Assembly (NCBI RefSeq): GCF_000150275.1
Contig: NW_002060946.1
Span: 989,815 to 1,053,814, forward strand
DNA from: Trichoplax adhaerens
Lineage: Eukaryota > Placozoa > Uniplacotomia > Trichoplacea > Trichoplacidae
DNA: 64,000 bases
Reading direction: 5' to 3'
In this document: positions 31,001 through 45,900 of the stretch, one piece after another
How the letters are laid out: the number at the start of each line of letters is the position of its first letter
Numbering within the stretch: position 1 is the first letter of the stretch
Translations under genes and position numbers: made by a program
The notes under the pieces: model-generated
Told to the model about the DNA's origin: nothing
What the model saw: only the letters and a program-made list of their open reading frames with translations
Database searches by the model: none

Positions 31001-32976
31001 AAGCATATATGTGTGTGTACATCGAGCATTAGTATCAATATTGATGATATCCCAATAGATTAGAAAATATTATGCGTTGTTAACGAAATACTGAGTGTGC
31101 AATACTCTTCGATCTCGTTTTCTCTTTTTTTTTCATCTTACTGCCAATATTGTAATATGCTGTCTTATAAATATGCTAGCCATTTATTAGTAAATTCGAC
31201 GAACTTTTTGAAATTTTAATATTATACTTATTCTTAGTATGAAAGTTTGGCTACAATATCGTGTTGGTGATAAAACTTTAGCTATTATTAATGATTCAAA
31301 TAAGATCATGGCTAAATAGAGATGACTCTATTACCAGATTCAGTTGGCTGACCTGGCTGTTTTTATTCTGTTCCATTTTATTGATCGGATTTATCAAACT
31401 GTACAGTCATATAATATGTTGTATATGTTACAATTCCCTCCATTCAATTTACGTAGTGCATACGATGCATTTTTTTGCAATTTTAACTTGATAATCCAAT
31501 TAAGGAAGATTTCTTCTCCTATTAAGAATTCGTTGTCAATCTTTGACGCAAGCTGCATGACTCGGTAGAGTATTGTAAATTCCGTTGTACTGATTTGCAA
31601 TACTGCGATGCAAATATGAGTTTTTGTTTTTATAAACTGCTTTAAATTTTTTTCCTTTCCAGTTCGATTTAACTACAGTATCTATTATTATATTATTTTA
31701 CTCAACACCTGGCCTGGTCAAGAAAAGATTTCTTGTATTTATCCTTAGTGATGTGTTATTACCAACAGCTATTATACACAGTGTTATATCGTATTTTATT
31801 TCATATATCTTGAATTTCATTGCTCAGTCCGCATATGATTTGTAGTTAATTACTGCGGACTCTGTTATGACCAGGATTTGCTACGGGAAACTATTTTAGC
31901 ATATTACTCAAGCAGTTGTATGCAGTATCCTTGCTATGCTATCCTACCTCGTCGTGTGTAATGACACCCATGCTAAGGAGCCTACATAATAGGAACATCT
32001 ATATATTACAGAATTAATAAAAACGTTTTCCTTCCTGATACGAGAATAAGGGTACGATGTACTCGTATATGTATAATTTAATCTTGCATTCTTCTTACAG
32101 TATACTTGCGATATACCAATATTAACCATAAAGAGAAAATAAGACTATTGTCTGTTACAAGGAGTAAAATGTTGTCAATAATTTTAGCTTATATCACACA
32201 TATATAAAAATTCCTTAAAAATTTGATGGAAATATGAAACAATTAATTAATAATAATCCGATGATATAAGAGTTTAATGTAGCAAAATAACATGATAGTA
32301 TTTTATGCATTGGGAACGTTAAGTAATACATTGCTACACAGTACATCAAAAATTGAGATAAATTGATAGGAAATTGTTTGTCAATCTGATATAGCCGTAG
32401 CTATATCAAAATGACGAAACAGGATAAGGCTGTAAAGTCACGTATTTATGAACAATAATCAAGACTTTGCAGTACGTATAATAGCAAGGTGCGTTTTTAT
32501 ATGAGCTTATTCATTACTACATCAGTACGGTAGTGGTTTTCTGTATGCTATTTTGTAATACTGACGCTTTAATTCGTTGTATTAGTATATATATACATAT
32601 TACCGAGTGACATGGGAAATAAACGTAATAAGTTATGGTAATATGATAAAAGGCAGTGATTGCCATACTAAAGAGAGATCAGTCTAATATAAGTTTTACG
32701 TAACAAACATGTTTTGCAGTATTTAGCATTGTCAATAACGATAACAAATCTTATATCACATTATCATTAACATGATGATACTCAATGAGCATGTTTTATA
32801 AGTAAGAGAAGACAATAATATCACGTAATCCGTAGCATATTACTTTTACTCTCTAAAAGATACTTAAGACTTTCATCATTGTTATGTTTGATAAAGATCT
32901 TCAGTTACGCGGTTCATGACTGAGGGTTATTACCAATTGAAGATCGCTGAAGGAAAGTTGGATGTCATTGCAGCAT
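31001..32976. other. Convergent 3' intergenic region (homeobox gene and NKAP)
   Basis: This AT-rich DNA separates the ends of two convergent genes and should contain both 3' UTRs. I could not identify a convincing poly(A) signal for either gene. Small overlapping frames at 31291-31600 on both strands have no family features. Confidence 0.45.
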
Positions 32977-34765
<1,789 letters not shown>

Positions 34766-36926
34766 GGGTCACTATTTGCAATGATATCGAGTACAGAGAG
34801 AGAGGGAGAGAGATCGATCCAAGGCAATTATAAATGACGTTGCCAATATGCAAAGATTTCTACCCCGATGCAATCAGAGTAGATCGTGGAGGATTCAAAA
34901 GTCACAAGGTAAGCGATAGGACGTGGAAAAAAAAAAAAATGGAGATTAATACCTTTTCGACGTTTCTACCAACCACCAATTCGATCTGTGTCTTCTTTAG
35001 TCACACACACACACAGCACTATACGATCAGGAAGAGAGTCTGGTATAAAGCTCAAGAAGGTTGTTACCATATAAGTATTAGTATAGTCGTGATCGACTCT
35101 TTCCAGTACCGTAGTAGCCAGTGTCAATCTAGGACGACCAGTGAGTTTGCGCGGTCGACTACTCTACGTTAAAGCCATACTGTACAGTACACTGAGTGGA
35201 CAGTACTGTACACTGAGTGGATAGTACTGTACAGTACCATGGCGCTAAGGCCGCTGGCACTACAGTCAATATTGACAAACGTTGTGGCCAAGATAACCGG
35301 CAGACGTCAGACGACATGCGAGATCATCGTGCATGCATGGTTGACGTCTTTTCATACACACACTAGTAGTGGGTGACACTACAACTGGATTGGACGTGTC
35401 TTGTTCAGTACGGTACACTGACACGACTGACGTCATCTTGGTAGAGTACACTGTACTGTAGTCGTCATTGACTTGACCGACTCACTTCATCCACCGTGGT
35501 ACGCCCCCGATGGAAGACCGTATGGGTGGGTACAGTGCATTGTACAGGATACTGTCCTACGCTTTACTATGGAATGCAAGTGTACACTGTAAAAGTGTAC
35601 TGTAGTATACGGCAGACGACTCACCCTGCGACAGTCATCAAGTAGACGCTTCACCTGTGTGGATGCTTCAATGACAACCACTACCACAGCTATAGTAGAA
35701 CCTTGACACAACCTTTCCACTGGCATTTATTATTATTCCCACAGACTAAGCACTGACGATCATTGAACATTTTTCACTGATGGCCATCTTTGAATGGTAG
35801 ATCGTCTTTGAAGTAGCAAGAATAATCCATTGCTTGCAGTCCACATGGCCAAGTAATATCGTAGTTGTATAGCCGTTACGGAATTATCGATGACTATTGA
35901 GTCCTACTTATTATCATCGAGTACTGCGGTTAACTTCCGTTGAAGAATGAGAAAATAATTCAATAAAACCACTGTATATCATTTTCATTTCAGGTGTTAA
36001 GAAGCAAAGGCGACATATTGCTTTCTGGACTTCCGTTGCATTGGATAGCCGTGTTGACGATATAAAATTGAAGATACAGAAAGACATTTTCAGACGTTTT
36101 CAATTTTATCCATCTATCCTATAGGATTATTGCATATACTTAGACTTATTGCAGTAGGATTATCTCCAAGTGTGCGTATCGATTGCTTTCCATTTTGGAC
36201 ACTGCGTTCACCAAAGTGGTCGAATACTGTCTGTAATCGACCGACCGACCGTTCAACAAGCTTGATGCTTTTAGTGGCCAATTTTTTTTTCTCTCCCCCC
36301 AATCCTTTCCCTGTGTTGGTTAACCTAAACGCGTCTTGGCTTCCACCTGGCTGCTGATCTTAACCTTCTTATCTGGATAGAACATGACAGCCGGCTAATC
36401 AACCCAAATAAAATCGAATAATGTAAGTACCAAAAATGGGCCAATTCCTCCCATTATATCATACGATTGATATACTGTACAATAGTATTAAACAGATTTC
36501 CACTATCTTGCATTATTAATTGATTTTATTATAATGTACTACCATAACTCGTGCAAGCCTCATAAAGTATCAATCGGCTTTGATCCTTCTTTATTATTAC
36601 TACGATTATGGTTGGAATACTGTATTGAATCTTGTCTCAGCAAGGAATGAGATTAATGAAAATTTGATTGGCTACTCACTTCTTGGAATAAATTACTGTA
36701 TTAGCTGATAGGACTACTACGTACAGTTTACCAATTTCGCATTCTGAAGCCGTTCCTCTGATTTTTACATTTTTATTATCTAACAATGTCCAAAAGGGAC
36801 TTTCTTGCACGCACAGATTTCCTTTATAATTAATCATAATAATGTTGAAAATCACATAACCACGTCAGTTTAGGCGCTTTGCTACCACTACTGGATATTA
36901 TTGGAATTTGAAAGAGTCAACTGGTC
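34766..36926. other. Shared upstream region of NKAP and RasGAP
   Basis: A 2.16-kb interval between two divergent start codons, visibly less AT-rich than its surroundings. It contains GA repeats next to the NKAP start (34794-34813), a CA microsatellite (35003-35014), a 21-bp tandem repeat (35191-35232) and several CAGTA/TACTG palindromes at 35180-35600. Untranslated leader exons of either gene may lie here. Frames of 60-112 codons on both strands (34834-36357) have no recognisable features and are not called. Confidence 0.5.
35191..35232. repeat. Tandem 21-bp repeat, two copies
   Basis: The unit is ACTGAGTGGAYAGTACTGTAC, and the two copies differ only at Y. Both contain the AGTACTGT palindrome. 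The array is flanked by TACTGTACAGTAC on the left and AGTACC on the right. Confidence 0.9.
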
Positions 36927-39900
36927 ATGGAAACGCAAGATTTCGCTATCCCTGTTTCCCTACCATCAGGCATGCTTACTACCGATGGCACTAATATCAA
37001 ATTGTTGATGGACCAAAATGACAACGATAATGTAGCTCTAGAAAACATCAGTTTAGAAGAGGATGTTGTCAAGCTAGCTAAAGGTTTGCCCTTATGACAT
37101 AACCTGTAATTATATGTTGTCAAACGTGAAATTTTTTTTATTGCTATTAACAATTGTCACGTAGTGGTGTCGACGTGAATAAAGCCACAGCGTTTGTTGA
37201 GCTGGCGTCGACATTTGCAAATGACCAAATTTATCAATTTTCTTGCTCCTCGACACTGCTTTGCAATGATATTTAGAACGCTATTATGGGCCACACTATT
37301 TTCACGCAGAAGCAGTATTCATTTCTTCATTGGTAATAATAACTTACATCAAATAGGCTTTTTTAACCAATGAACTACACTACATATAAGTATATTTTAA
37401 CTGAAATAGACCTATAAAGTCATATTTTGATCATTTAAATTAAAATACCTATAGACAAGTGATTGCGATTAATGGGGTATTGTCGAGCATACTATTTGTC
37501 CACCTTATTTTGTCCAAGCAGTACAAGCCATAAATTTTTAAATTATGAGCATTCAATTTCATCATAGTTTGGTCAGCAGATGAAAGTATTATAATGCTTT
37601 TATGATTATTATTATTTACAGCATGGCTTTCGACTGTAATTCTGAGTTAGTCGATAGAAGTGAATTAATGAATTACCGTCATTATCATTTTCATTGTCGT
37701 CAAGCCAGAGTAATAGAACCTACAGTCTAATAATCGATTGTTATTTCCCAATATTGTTATTAAATATTGTAAGAAATTCTTCGCGTCACAAAGACTTTTA
37801 CATACGCTGTAGTCATAAATGCGTGTTTAGACTGTTGCTATTGAACATTAAGCTGACGCACTTGTACCCCTTTTTTTATTTCTACAGTACGACAAAGGAA
37901 GTTAGATGAAGTTTTAGATTGTAATTGTCGCAAAGCTGTCAGGGTTGCGACATATCAAAATTAGTCTGGTTAATATACAATATGCTCGCATATTTCTTAA
38001 AATGGAAGAGTTTTTATTTACATTTCCGTGGTCAGATGCTATACAGTGCGGCATTTATTGCACAGTTTCACGAATTAGGATATAGTACTACCGTCTAATA
38101 ACCCTAGAATACGAGTACGTTATCATCTAGGAAATAATCAACCCACTACAATTGACACAGAGGTACTTGTAAAAGCTATTAGTTCATAAGTGTCGCCGTT
38201 CTGTTCGATGTTTAATACCCTTGTTACCTATTACAATTATAATCTCGCGGCCGCAGTATTAAATTATTAACTATCTCATTTTATGCTTGCCAATGATTTA
38301 CTGTGATGAAACGCTGATCGTTTAATACGTACAGTATAAGTAAGCTTAACAAGAGTTTTTTGTGCAGTATTGATAGTGGACAATCAAATACTTTGAATAT
38401 AGAAATGCTTTTCGATTTCCCTATACAATTTGCAACCTACGTGAATATTTCTTTATTTTATTCCTAAGGATAGACGTCTGTCGTATTTTATTATTATTTA
38501 CGAATTATTAATTGTCTAGAAAAATCATGAAAAATATTCGTACTACATTAATGCAACATACAGTCTACTGGAAATTTCTACCGGTTGAATTTTTAGTAGT
38601 CTGTGACTGCACGGTATCTGCATATGATAGGTTTTCTTTCCGCTTGGATTTCACTATTTACTGAGCACAGTGAGCAGTTTACAGCTAAGACTTTAATATC
38701 AAGACTGATTCAATTTTGCACGCGCCTTGCTACAGAATTTGATTTCAGATATTGCGGGACCCATCTCATGAATCATATGATCCCGAAGTTGGGAAACTAT
38801 TTCAAGTATAGTACGATACCGCGCGTCGAGGGACTCCAAAAATGGAGTCTCTGGTACATTCGTGTACGATACTATGACATTGAATTTTGCATGTTTTCTC
38901 ATCAGTTTTTGCAACTGTACCAGTATTTACGATATATTTCTGTTCCTACAGATAAAAGTTAAAATTATCTTATATTAAAAATATTAACCTGTTAACCGTT
39001 ATTTCGCAAAAATGTAATAACACATGAGAATATTTGAATTAAATAATTACCATGCGTAAAAATTTTCGCTTGCTTCGATTGAAATTCGATACCACATACT
39101 GTACGGGATCAACTTTTATAGATAAATAATGTCCTTCTTACACGAATATTCTTATAAAATGAATTAATCAGGTAATGTGAATTCTTTGTTTAATATAGCT
39201 CGTCGAGAAATTCGGAATAACATTTCTAAACAAAGTGTAATCAATTTTCACCTTAAGCAACATATCAGCAACTACGATACTTATATTGGTTTACTTGTCA
39301 GGCATAATCTTTGCTTAAAGGTAACTATTTTTGTATTACCTTACACATATAATTTATGATATTATTATTACACCGTACAACGCTGTACGCATACATGTCT
39401 AGAATAGAATTATTTACGGCTTATTTCTGAAACTTGTGCCAATAATATTACAAGCAGAATAGGATTCTTAAAATTGACGGAAATGCCAATTGTTGAGAAT
39501 ATTAATCTACTGTATATACCATTCGATATTCTTTCAACGTAGTGACATTATATCTATTTAATCTTACAAGCCTTCATTTATAGTAATGCACACTTTCAAG
39601 TACTTTAGATCGAGACTCCATCCGTTTATAATATTATTACCAAAAGATCGTTGACTTCTAGCATACGTATGTCGCTATCGAAATTCATCCCAAGCATAAA
39701 TGATATGAATTTTTGCACAGATCCTTAGTTTAAAATACGACAACACTGATTACCTTATCCATTATTAATTATATTACCGGTGTCGTATAGAATTTTTTGT
39801 ATTCTCGAAAGTAAAAATAATTCATTGTATTCTTATTAAAAAGAATTATTAATTAATTAAATGATGTATTTGAATGGTAGAAGATGCTTTTATGATAACG

Positions 39901-42900
39901 TTAACTTAATGTATCAACATAGAATATTATATTATCGTGCTCAATATTTAATAACACCTTGAATGCAGGATACCGTACTTAACGAGAGTGTATAATAATT
40001 GAATCACTTTTACGAAAATCCGGCAATATCTACAAGGAAAATATAGTACCGTCTATGGAACGATATACAGTACTTTTATCTTATTCTTGTATAGACACGG
40101 ATACGAGATCAAGGAGGCCATTGTAATTGTTACTTTCTAAATTTTTTGTACAAGCGATACTACAAGTACACTATTGCAGACGTGCACAGTACTGTGACTA
40201 CTGTCCGTGGACTATAATTAATTCATCGTAATTCATTACTGAATTAGTGATACACTAGATCCACACTGGACTTAGCCTATGATTAACACCTACGTGCTTA
40301 TACTCGTACTATACTTTGTAGCATATTGGTTACAATTGCAATTATATCCGTAATATTTTAATGTAGTACATTAAAGTAAAATACGGTGTTTTAAATTCTT
40401 GTGAAGATATTGTGCATTTTAAAGTAACTTACTGCTCAGTACTGTACAATATTGCTTCGAAAACGACATAGTGACATATGAAGGGCGTACATACATTTTA
40501 CTAAATATTTTACTCCTTTATAATTAGATAGATATACGAGTACACTATTATAAAAATTGAAATTGTTATTGTAGTTAAGATTTAATTAAATAATATCATT
40601 ATATGATCAAATTTAAAAAAGTAATCTTAAAATGAGAACTCTTCCTTGCATATCGTGAGGGATTACAGGTCAATAGAAATATGAACTTCTACTTGTGTTA
40701 AGATCGAATAAATTATAGCATATTAATGTAAATACTACGTCAATGGTACAGTACAGTATACGTAATTAATAATACCGCAAGGAGATAGCGCACCGCATAA
40801 GAAATATAGAATGTAATTATCATTCTAGCTGTGTTTATTCTGAATTGGTGCTGTTTAATTCTGTCATCAAATGTTGTGATTAATTATTTTATTGGTAACT
40901 ATTATGGATTTTTGATAATGCATCATCTCAGGATGCCGCCGACCGATTGGACCGTCTTGACGCAGTAGAGCCACGATATCTAGGTAAAAACGTTGAATGT
41001 GCTGATAGTTGCACTGTAATTTTTAATGAAGTCATAATTGGTACTACAGCATTGTAGCGTTTACGTTATACAGTAGGTGTCGATAATTGTGGTTATGATC
41101 AGTACAAATAATGAACTAATATATCGACCTACTATTGCGTTAATTGTATTGTCGAGGCTACCACATAAAACTAGATAGGTCAGCTAGTTGTTCTACTCAT
41201 TGTAATGTATATATTTTCGTAATAGACATGCCCCTATACCCCTAGTTTACATTTTTTTATTGGCCTAAAAATACGCAATTGTGATACGAGTTATATATTT
41301 TAGAACTGCATATTATCTGAATGTAATTGAGATCGATTTGGATCAAAGCAGGGCTCCAGCTAGCTCGTATTTTTATTTCTTGTGAAAGAATACCTGCTTG
41401 AAGATACAATACATTATAATGCGTTTCTAAAAACATAGTGCTAGTGATTTGTCGTACGTCATAAAATATGAATACATTATTCAGATACAAGGAGGTATTT
41501 TAATTTACTATGCTATTTCGACACTTTGTATACTTAGAAACGTGTTTCCAGAGCTGATACCGTACTCAACGTAATTTACATCGCATGCTTATTTTTTAAT
41601 TAGTATCAGAAACTGTATCCTGTATTGGCTAAAATGTGAACTGTATTTCTTGTCTTAGATAGAACGTTATGTACATATTCAAACTTTTTACTATTTACTG
41701 TAAACTGACCCATTTTTGTCATGTAATTTTAAATAATAATCTTTGAAATTTTACTCTGAATTTTTATTCGACTTCCTTTACTTTAACCTATAGCGGTCCA
41801 AAAATGGCTGTTTTGATTAAACTCTTTGTCTTTATACTGTAAAATTATTTGCTAACATTTTACAATATCTTTTAGCAATAGAACCCTGTAGTTTTCAAAG
41901 AATATATCTTCTCGGTTACACCTGGTAACCTCTTACGAGTTTTTCATTTAATCAATAACTTCATTACTAACAGACCGCGACAGCAATAGAAGGGGGGCTA
42001 GTGCATTTACGTAGTGTTCTGACGTTTTATTTGATATGATATTCCATTGTTTTAATGATCGATTGCTCCTGTTTTAGGGCCTCTGATAAATGATATCAAA
42101 GAAAAGGTTAGTAAATAGTATTGAATAATTTGTTTCTCTTCATTTTATTATTGGATTCTGATAATGGATTTCCGATAATTCTTTGGCGCCCTCAGTGCAA
42201 TAGCGTTGTTGTTTACATTACCATTAATATTATTTTAGCATATGCTTTGATCTAGGTGTTATACAATCATAGTTAAGATGCATAGTGTGTTTAAAAAGTT
42301 GTCATTTACATATTACTTTATACGTATGCATACTGTATCACTATGTACATTACATTGTTTTGGTATTTCTTCCTTTTTTAGTACCATACTGTAGTTATGA
42401 TTGTACTTGAAAGCAAAATTTTGTATATAGCAGTTTAGAGTTATATTTGTCAATTGCTAAATAGTTTACGGGTAAGTTACTGGAATACTCATCGATATCT
42501 AAACTTATAATGAATGTAAATCAATATTTTTTTAATAGCATTTCAGTAACTTACTTCATTTACTGCAAACTACACCATTTTATATTGCCTGTCTAACACG
42601 CTTGGTATCACTAATGGAGATTGACAGTAAGTAGCTGCCTAATTTTGGGTGATTTTTGCCGGTTGTACAGTACAAGCTACTAGATAAATATTTTACAGAT
42701 CGGGATTTAATAGGTTGATTAACCTGTACCTTATAATTTATTTTATATTTGTAGATTTACTTCACTTTGTCATGTTTACATTATTCGGAAATCAAAACAA
42801 CTCTAGAGAGGAGCATCTTCTCTTATTAGTGTTTGAGGTAATATTAAAGAAACAAGCTTACATTTTCGACATAGTTAAATCGTATTGTTTTGATGTACGT

Positions 42901-45900
42901 AATGCAGGATAAAAAAGTTTTAAATCTCCTACTTATGCTTATGCCGGTTTACAACTTACAGAAAGCTTTCAAATTGGAATTTGAAGAAGCTGAAGAATGG
43001 GGAAGTCTGTTACGAGCAAACAATGCCTTATCACGTATGATGACAACATACACAAAGTAAGGAGAAGCAGCCATTTTTGTATTATTTGTAGTAAGGCGTC
43101 AAATATTCCGTTAAGTGTATAAGGTGCAGGCACAAAAAGAGTAATAGATCCTAACCAGTGCTCTAACTGTTTTGTTCTATTCTAATTTGCATATGTGTAT
43201 AAACATTCCAGACGAAAATTAGGCAAAGATTATCTAATAAGTACTCTCGCGCAAGTTATGAACGATGTTATTTCAGATCCGGATTTGGACTTAGAGATTG
43301 ATCCTCTAAAGGTAAGTTTGACTTTTTAACTTTTGATTGCATTTTATGTATGAAATTTAATGCTTGTTAATTAAAAAGTGTATCGTACGAAATTTAATCA
43401 TCAGATTTATAAAACACTGGAAATAGCAGAGAACTTGGTTTCAACGGAAGAGGTGTGCATTCTATTGCTTACATGATTTTTCCCTTTGATTATTTAGTGC
43501 CGAAAGAGCGCACAAAATGGAATATTTGATGTATTTTACTTTGTCATGATAGGCTTTATCATCTGAGGAAGTAGCGTCTCGTGCTCGAAAAAATATCTTT
43601 GGTTATTATTATTGAAGCATATTGCTTAACTGATTTGCTTTTACCTTGTTCATTGTCGTATATTATATTCCTTAAACGTGTATACATATATCAAAATTGG
43701 AAGATATTTCTCTGCGATTTATGAACTGTATAATAGCGTCTATTGATAGAATACCATACGGTATAAGGTGGCTATGCAAATCTATAAAATACTCCATTAA
43801 AGTAAGATAATAAAGTTTGATCTTTGATAAAATTATACCTTAATACATTTTTTATAGTAGTCAGCACTTATTACATTGAAAGTAATTATTATATAGGAGA
43901 ATTTTCCAAGTGCCTCTCCTCAAATCATAACATCGTTAATTGGGAGCTTCTTCTTTTTAAGATTTGTTAATCCTGCCGTCGTTACTCCTAAAGGTTTGCT
44001 ATTTTAATCTTCTTTATCAAAAATTTATTTATATATAATCATTTTGTTCCTTTTAGCTTATGGAATAACTACGGAACCGATATCTCCGAAAACCACTCGA
44101 AATTTAACTCTGGTACGAACATTACTTCGCCTTTAACTAGTAACTGAAATTGTTACAATTATTTATCATTTCGATATCGTATTCTAGATCGCCAAAATTT
44201 TGAAATGCTTAGTTCACGCTACCACAGTTAAAGAGTCGTGTATGTATCCCTTACAATCTTTTATTGATCAGCACCATGATCCTCTAAAGGTACGGTATAT
44301 TTTTACCTTACATCTTTCGATTCATTATTAACTTCCTTTTGGAAGTGGTTTTAAGGTAAAATCTAAATTTGATAGGTATTCCTGGATCAGTTATGCGACG
44401 TTCGAAATTTTCATGACAACATTGAAGTACGCTTCGATAATAGATATAAGCACCTTTCAATTTAATGTATTTACGTCTTCTCAAGTTATTGATTCTGATC
44501 TTCAAATTAGATGGAACAATATCTATCTCTTTCTCAAGATATTATTGTAAATATAAGACTGAGCGAATTGTACGACTTACATAACTTACTGATATCTTAT
44601 CGATCAAATCTGGTAATTGCCTCATGCATGTTAATTATTTAAATCTAAATAATTATATTATATTGATTTTAAATTATCTACAACACATATCATTACCACA
44701 ACATGTTTAGTTGTATGAAAATTATTTAATTTACTTCAGATGGATGGAGCAAATGATCGGTTAGATTGTATATTGACTGATCTCGGGTCGGCCTCAAAAT
44801 TAGATCCGACTAATGACGAAATTATTTCCATAAAATTAAGTAGCCGTTGGGAACCTTTTACAGGTATTGCGTATTCGGGTATGCCAACAATAAACGGCAG
44901 TTTTATAATGCTATGATATAAATTGCTAGCCGTAACTAAATAGCTGTTGATATAATCTCAATTCATAACAGATATAAAGAGAATTACGAAAATGTATTCA
45001 GAAAATGATATTAAAAATTTTGGGATTGCAAAAGAGAAGTTAAAGGATGTCCTATTGAAATTTTTTACAGAGGTGCGCTACAACGCATGCACGATTCCTA
45101 ACTTTCATTGAAGCAATTAAAAGCTTCATTGTGCTACGTAATTCATGCTCAAGTTGTTTAACGTAATTACCGTAATTAATCGATTAACTATACGCCTATA
45201 ATGCAACAACTAAATGTGTAATTAACATGTTAACTATGGTATTATTTATACGTCTTGTGTCAAGGTTCCTGAAAGTTTTAACAAATCTACTTTAGAAGAT
45301 GCTATCTATACAGTTATAAATAGCAAAATTCCGGATATGGCTCAATTAGCAAGCCCTTTGCTTGAAGACATTCATAGATCACGCCAAGAACATATTGAAC
45401 ATCCGTTATATTCTAACCAGTATTTTCATCAAATTAAGGAGGTATAATTCATTTGCTAGATTAAATACCTGCTATTTGTTGATCTGTACCGTCTGTATCT
45501 CGACTTAATCAAGAAGGCTTATTTAAACGCTGTAATTATTTTCTGGTCGTACTAGGAATTAAAGGTAATGCTATTGCAAGAACAATGCGTAGATTTTGAA
45601 GTAACAATTTTGAGAGATGTTTATCAGGTTTGACTCTAGCCTTAATTGCTTAGATGTTCGATTACAATTGATTCTATTATGTCGTCTAGACCTTTATAAT
45701 ATTAAAATAACATTTAGTGTATTAATAGAGTAATTATTGATTTAATTCCATATGTAGTCGTTATGTGAGCACGGAAGCTTTCTGAAGGAACAGCTCAATA
45801 GTTACAAAGGTATATTTATAAACAATTATTAATCATTGTTGAAATATAAAAATTTTTCTATTGATCACAGAGAACAATTTGCATAGATGTGATAATATAG

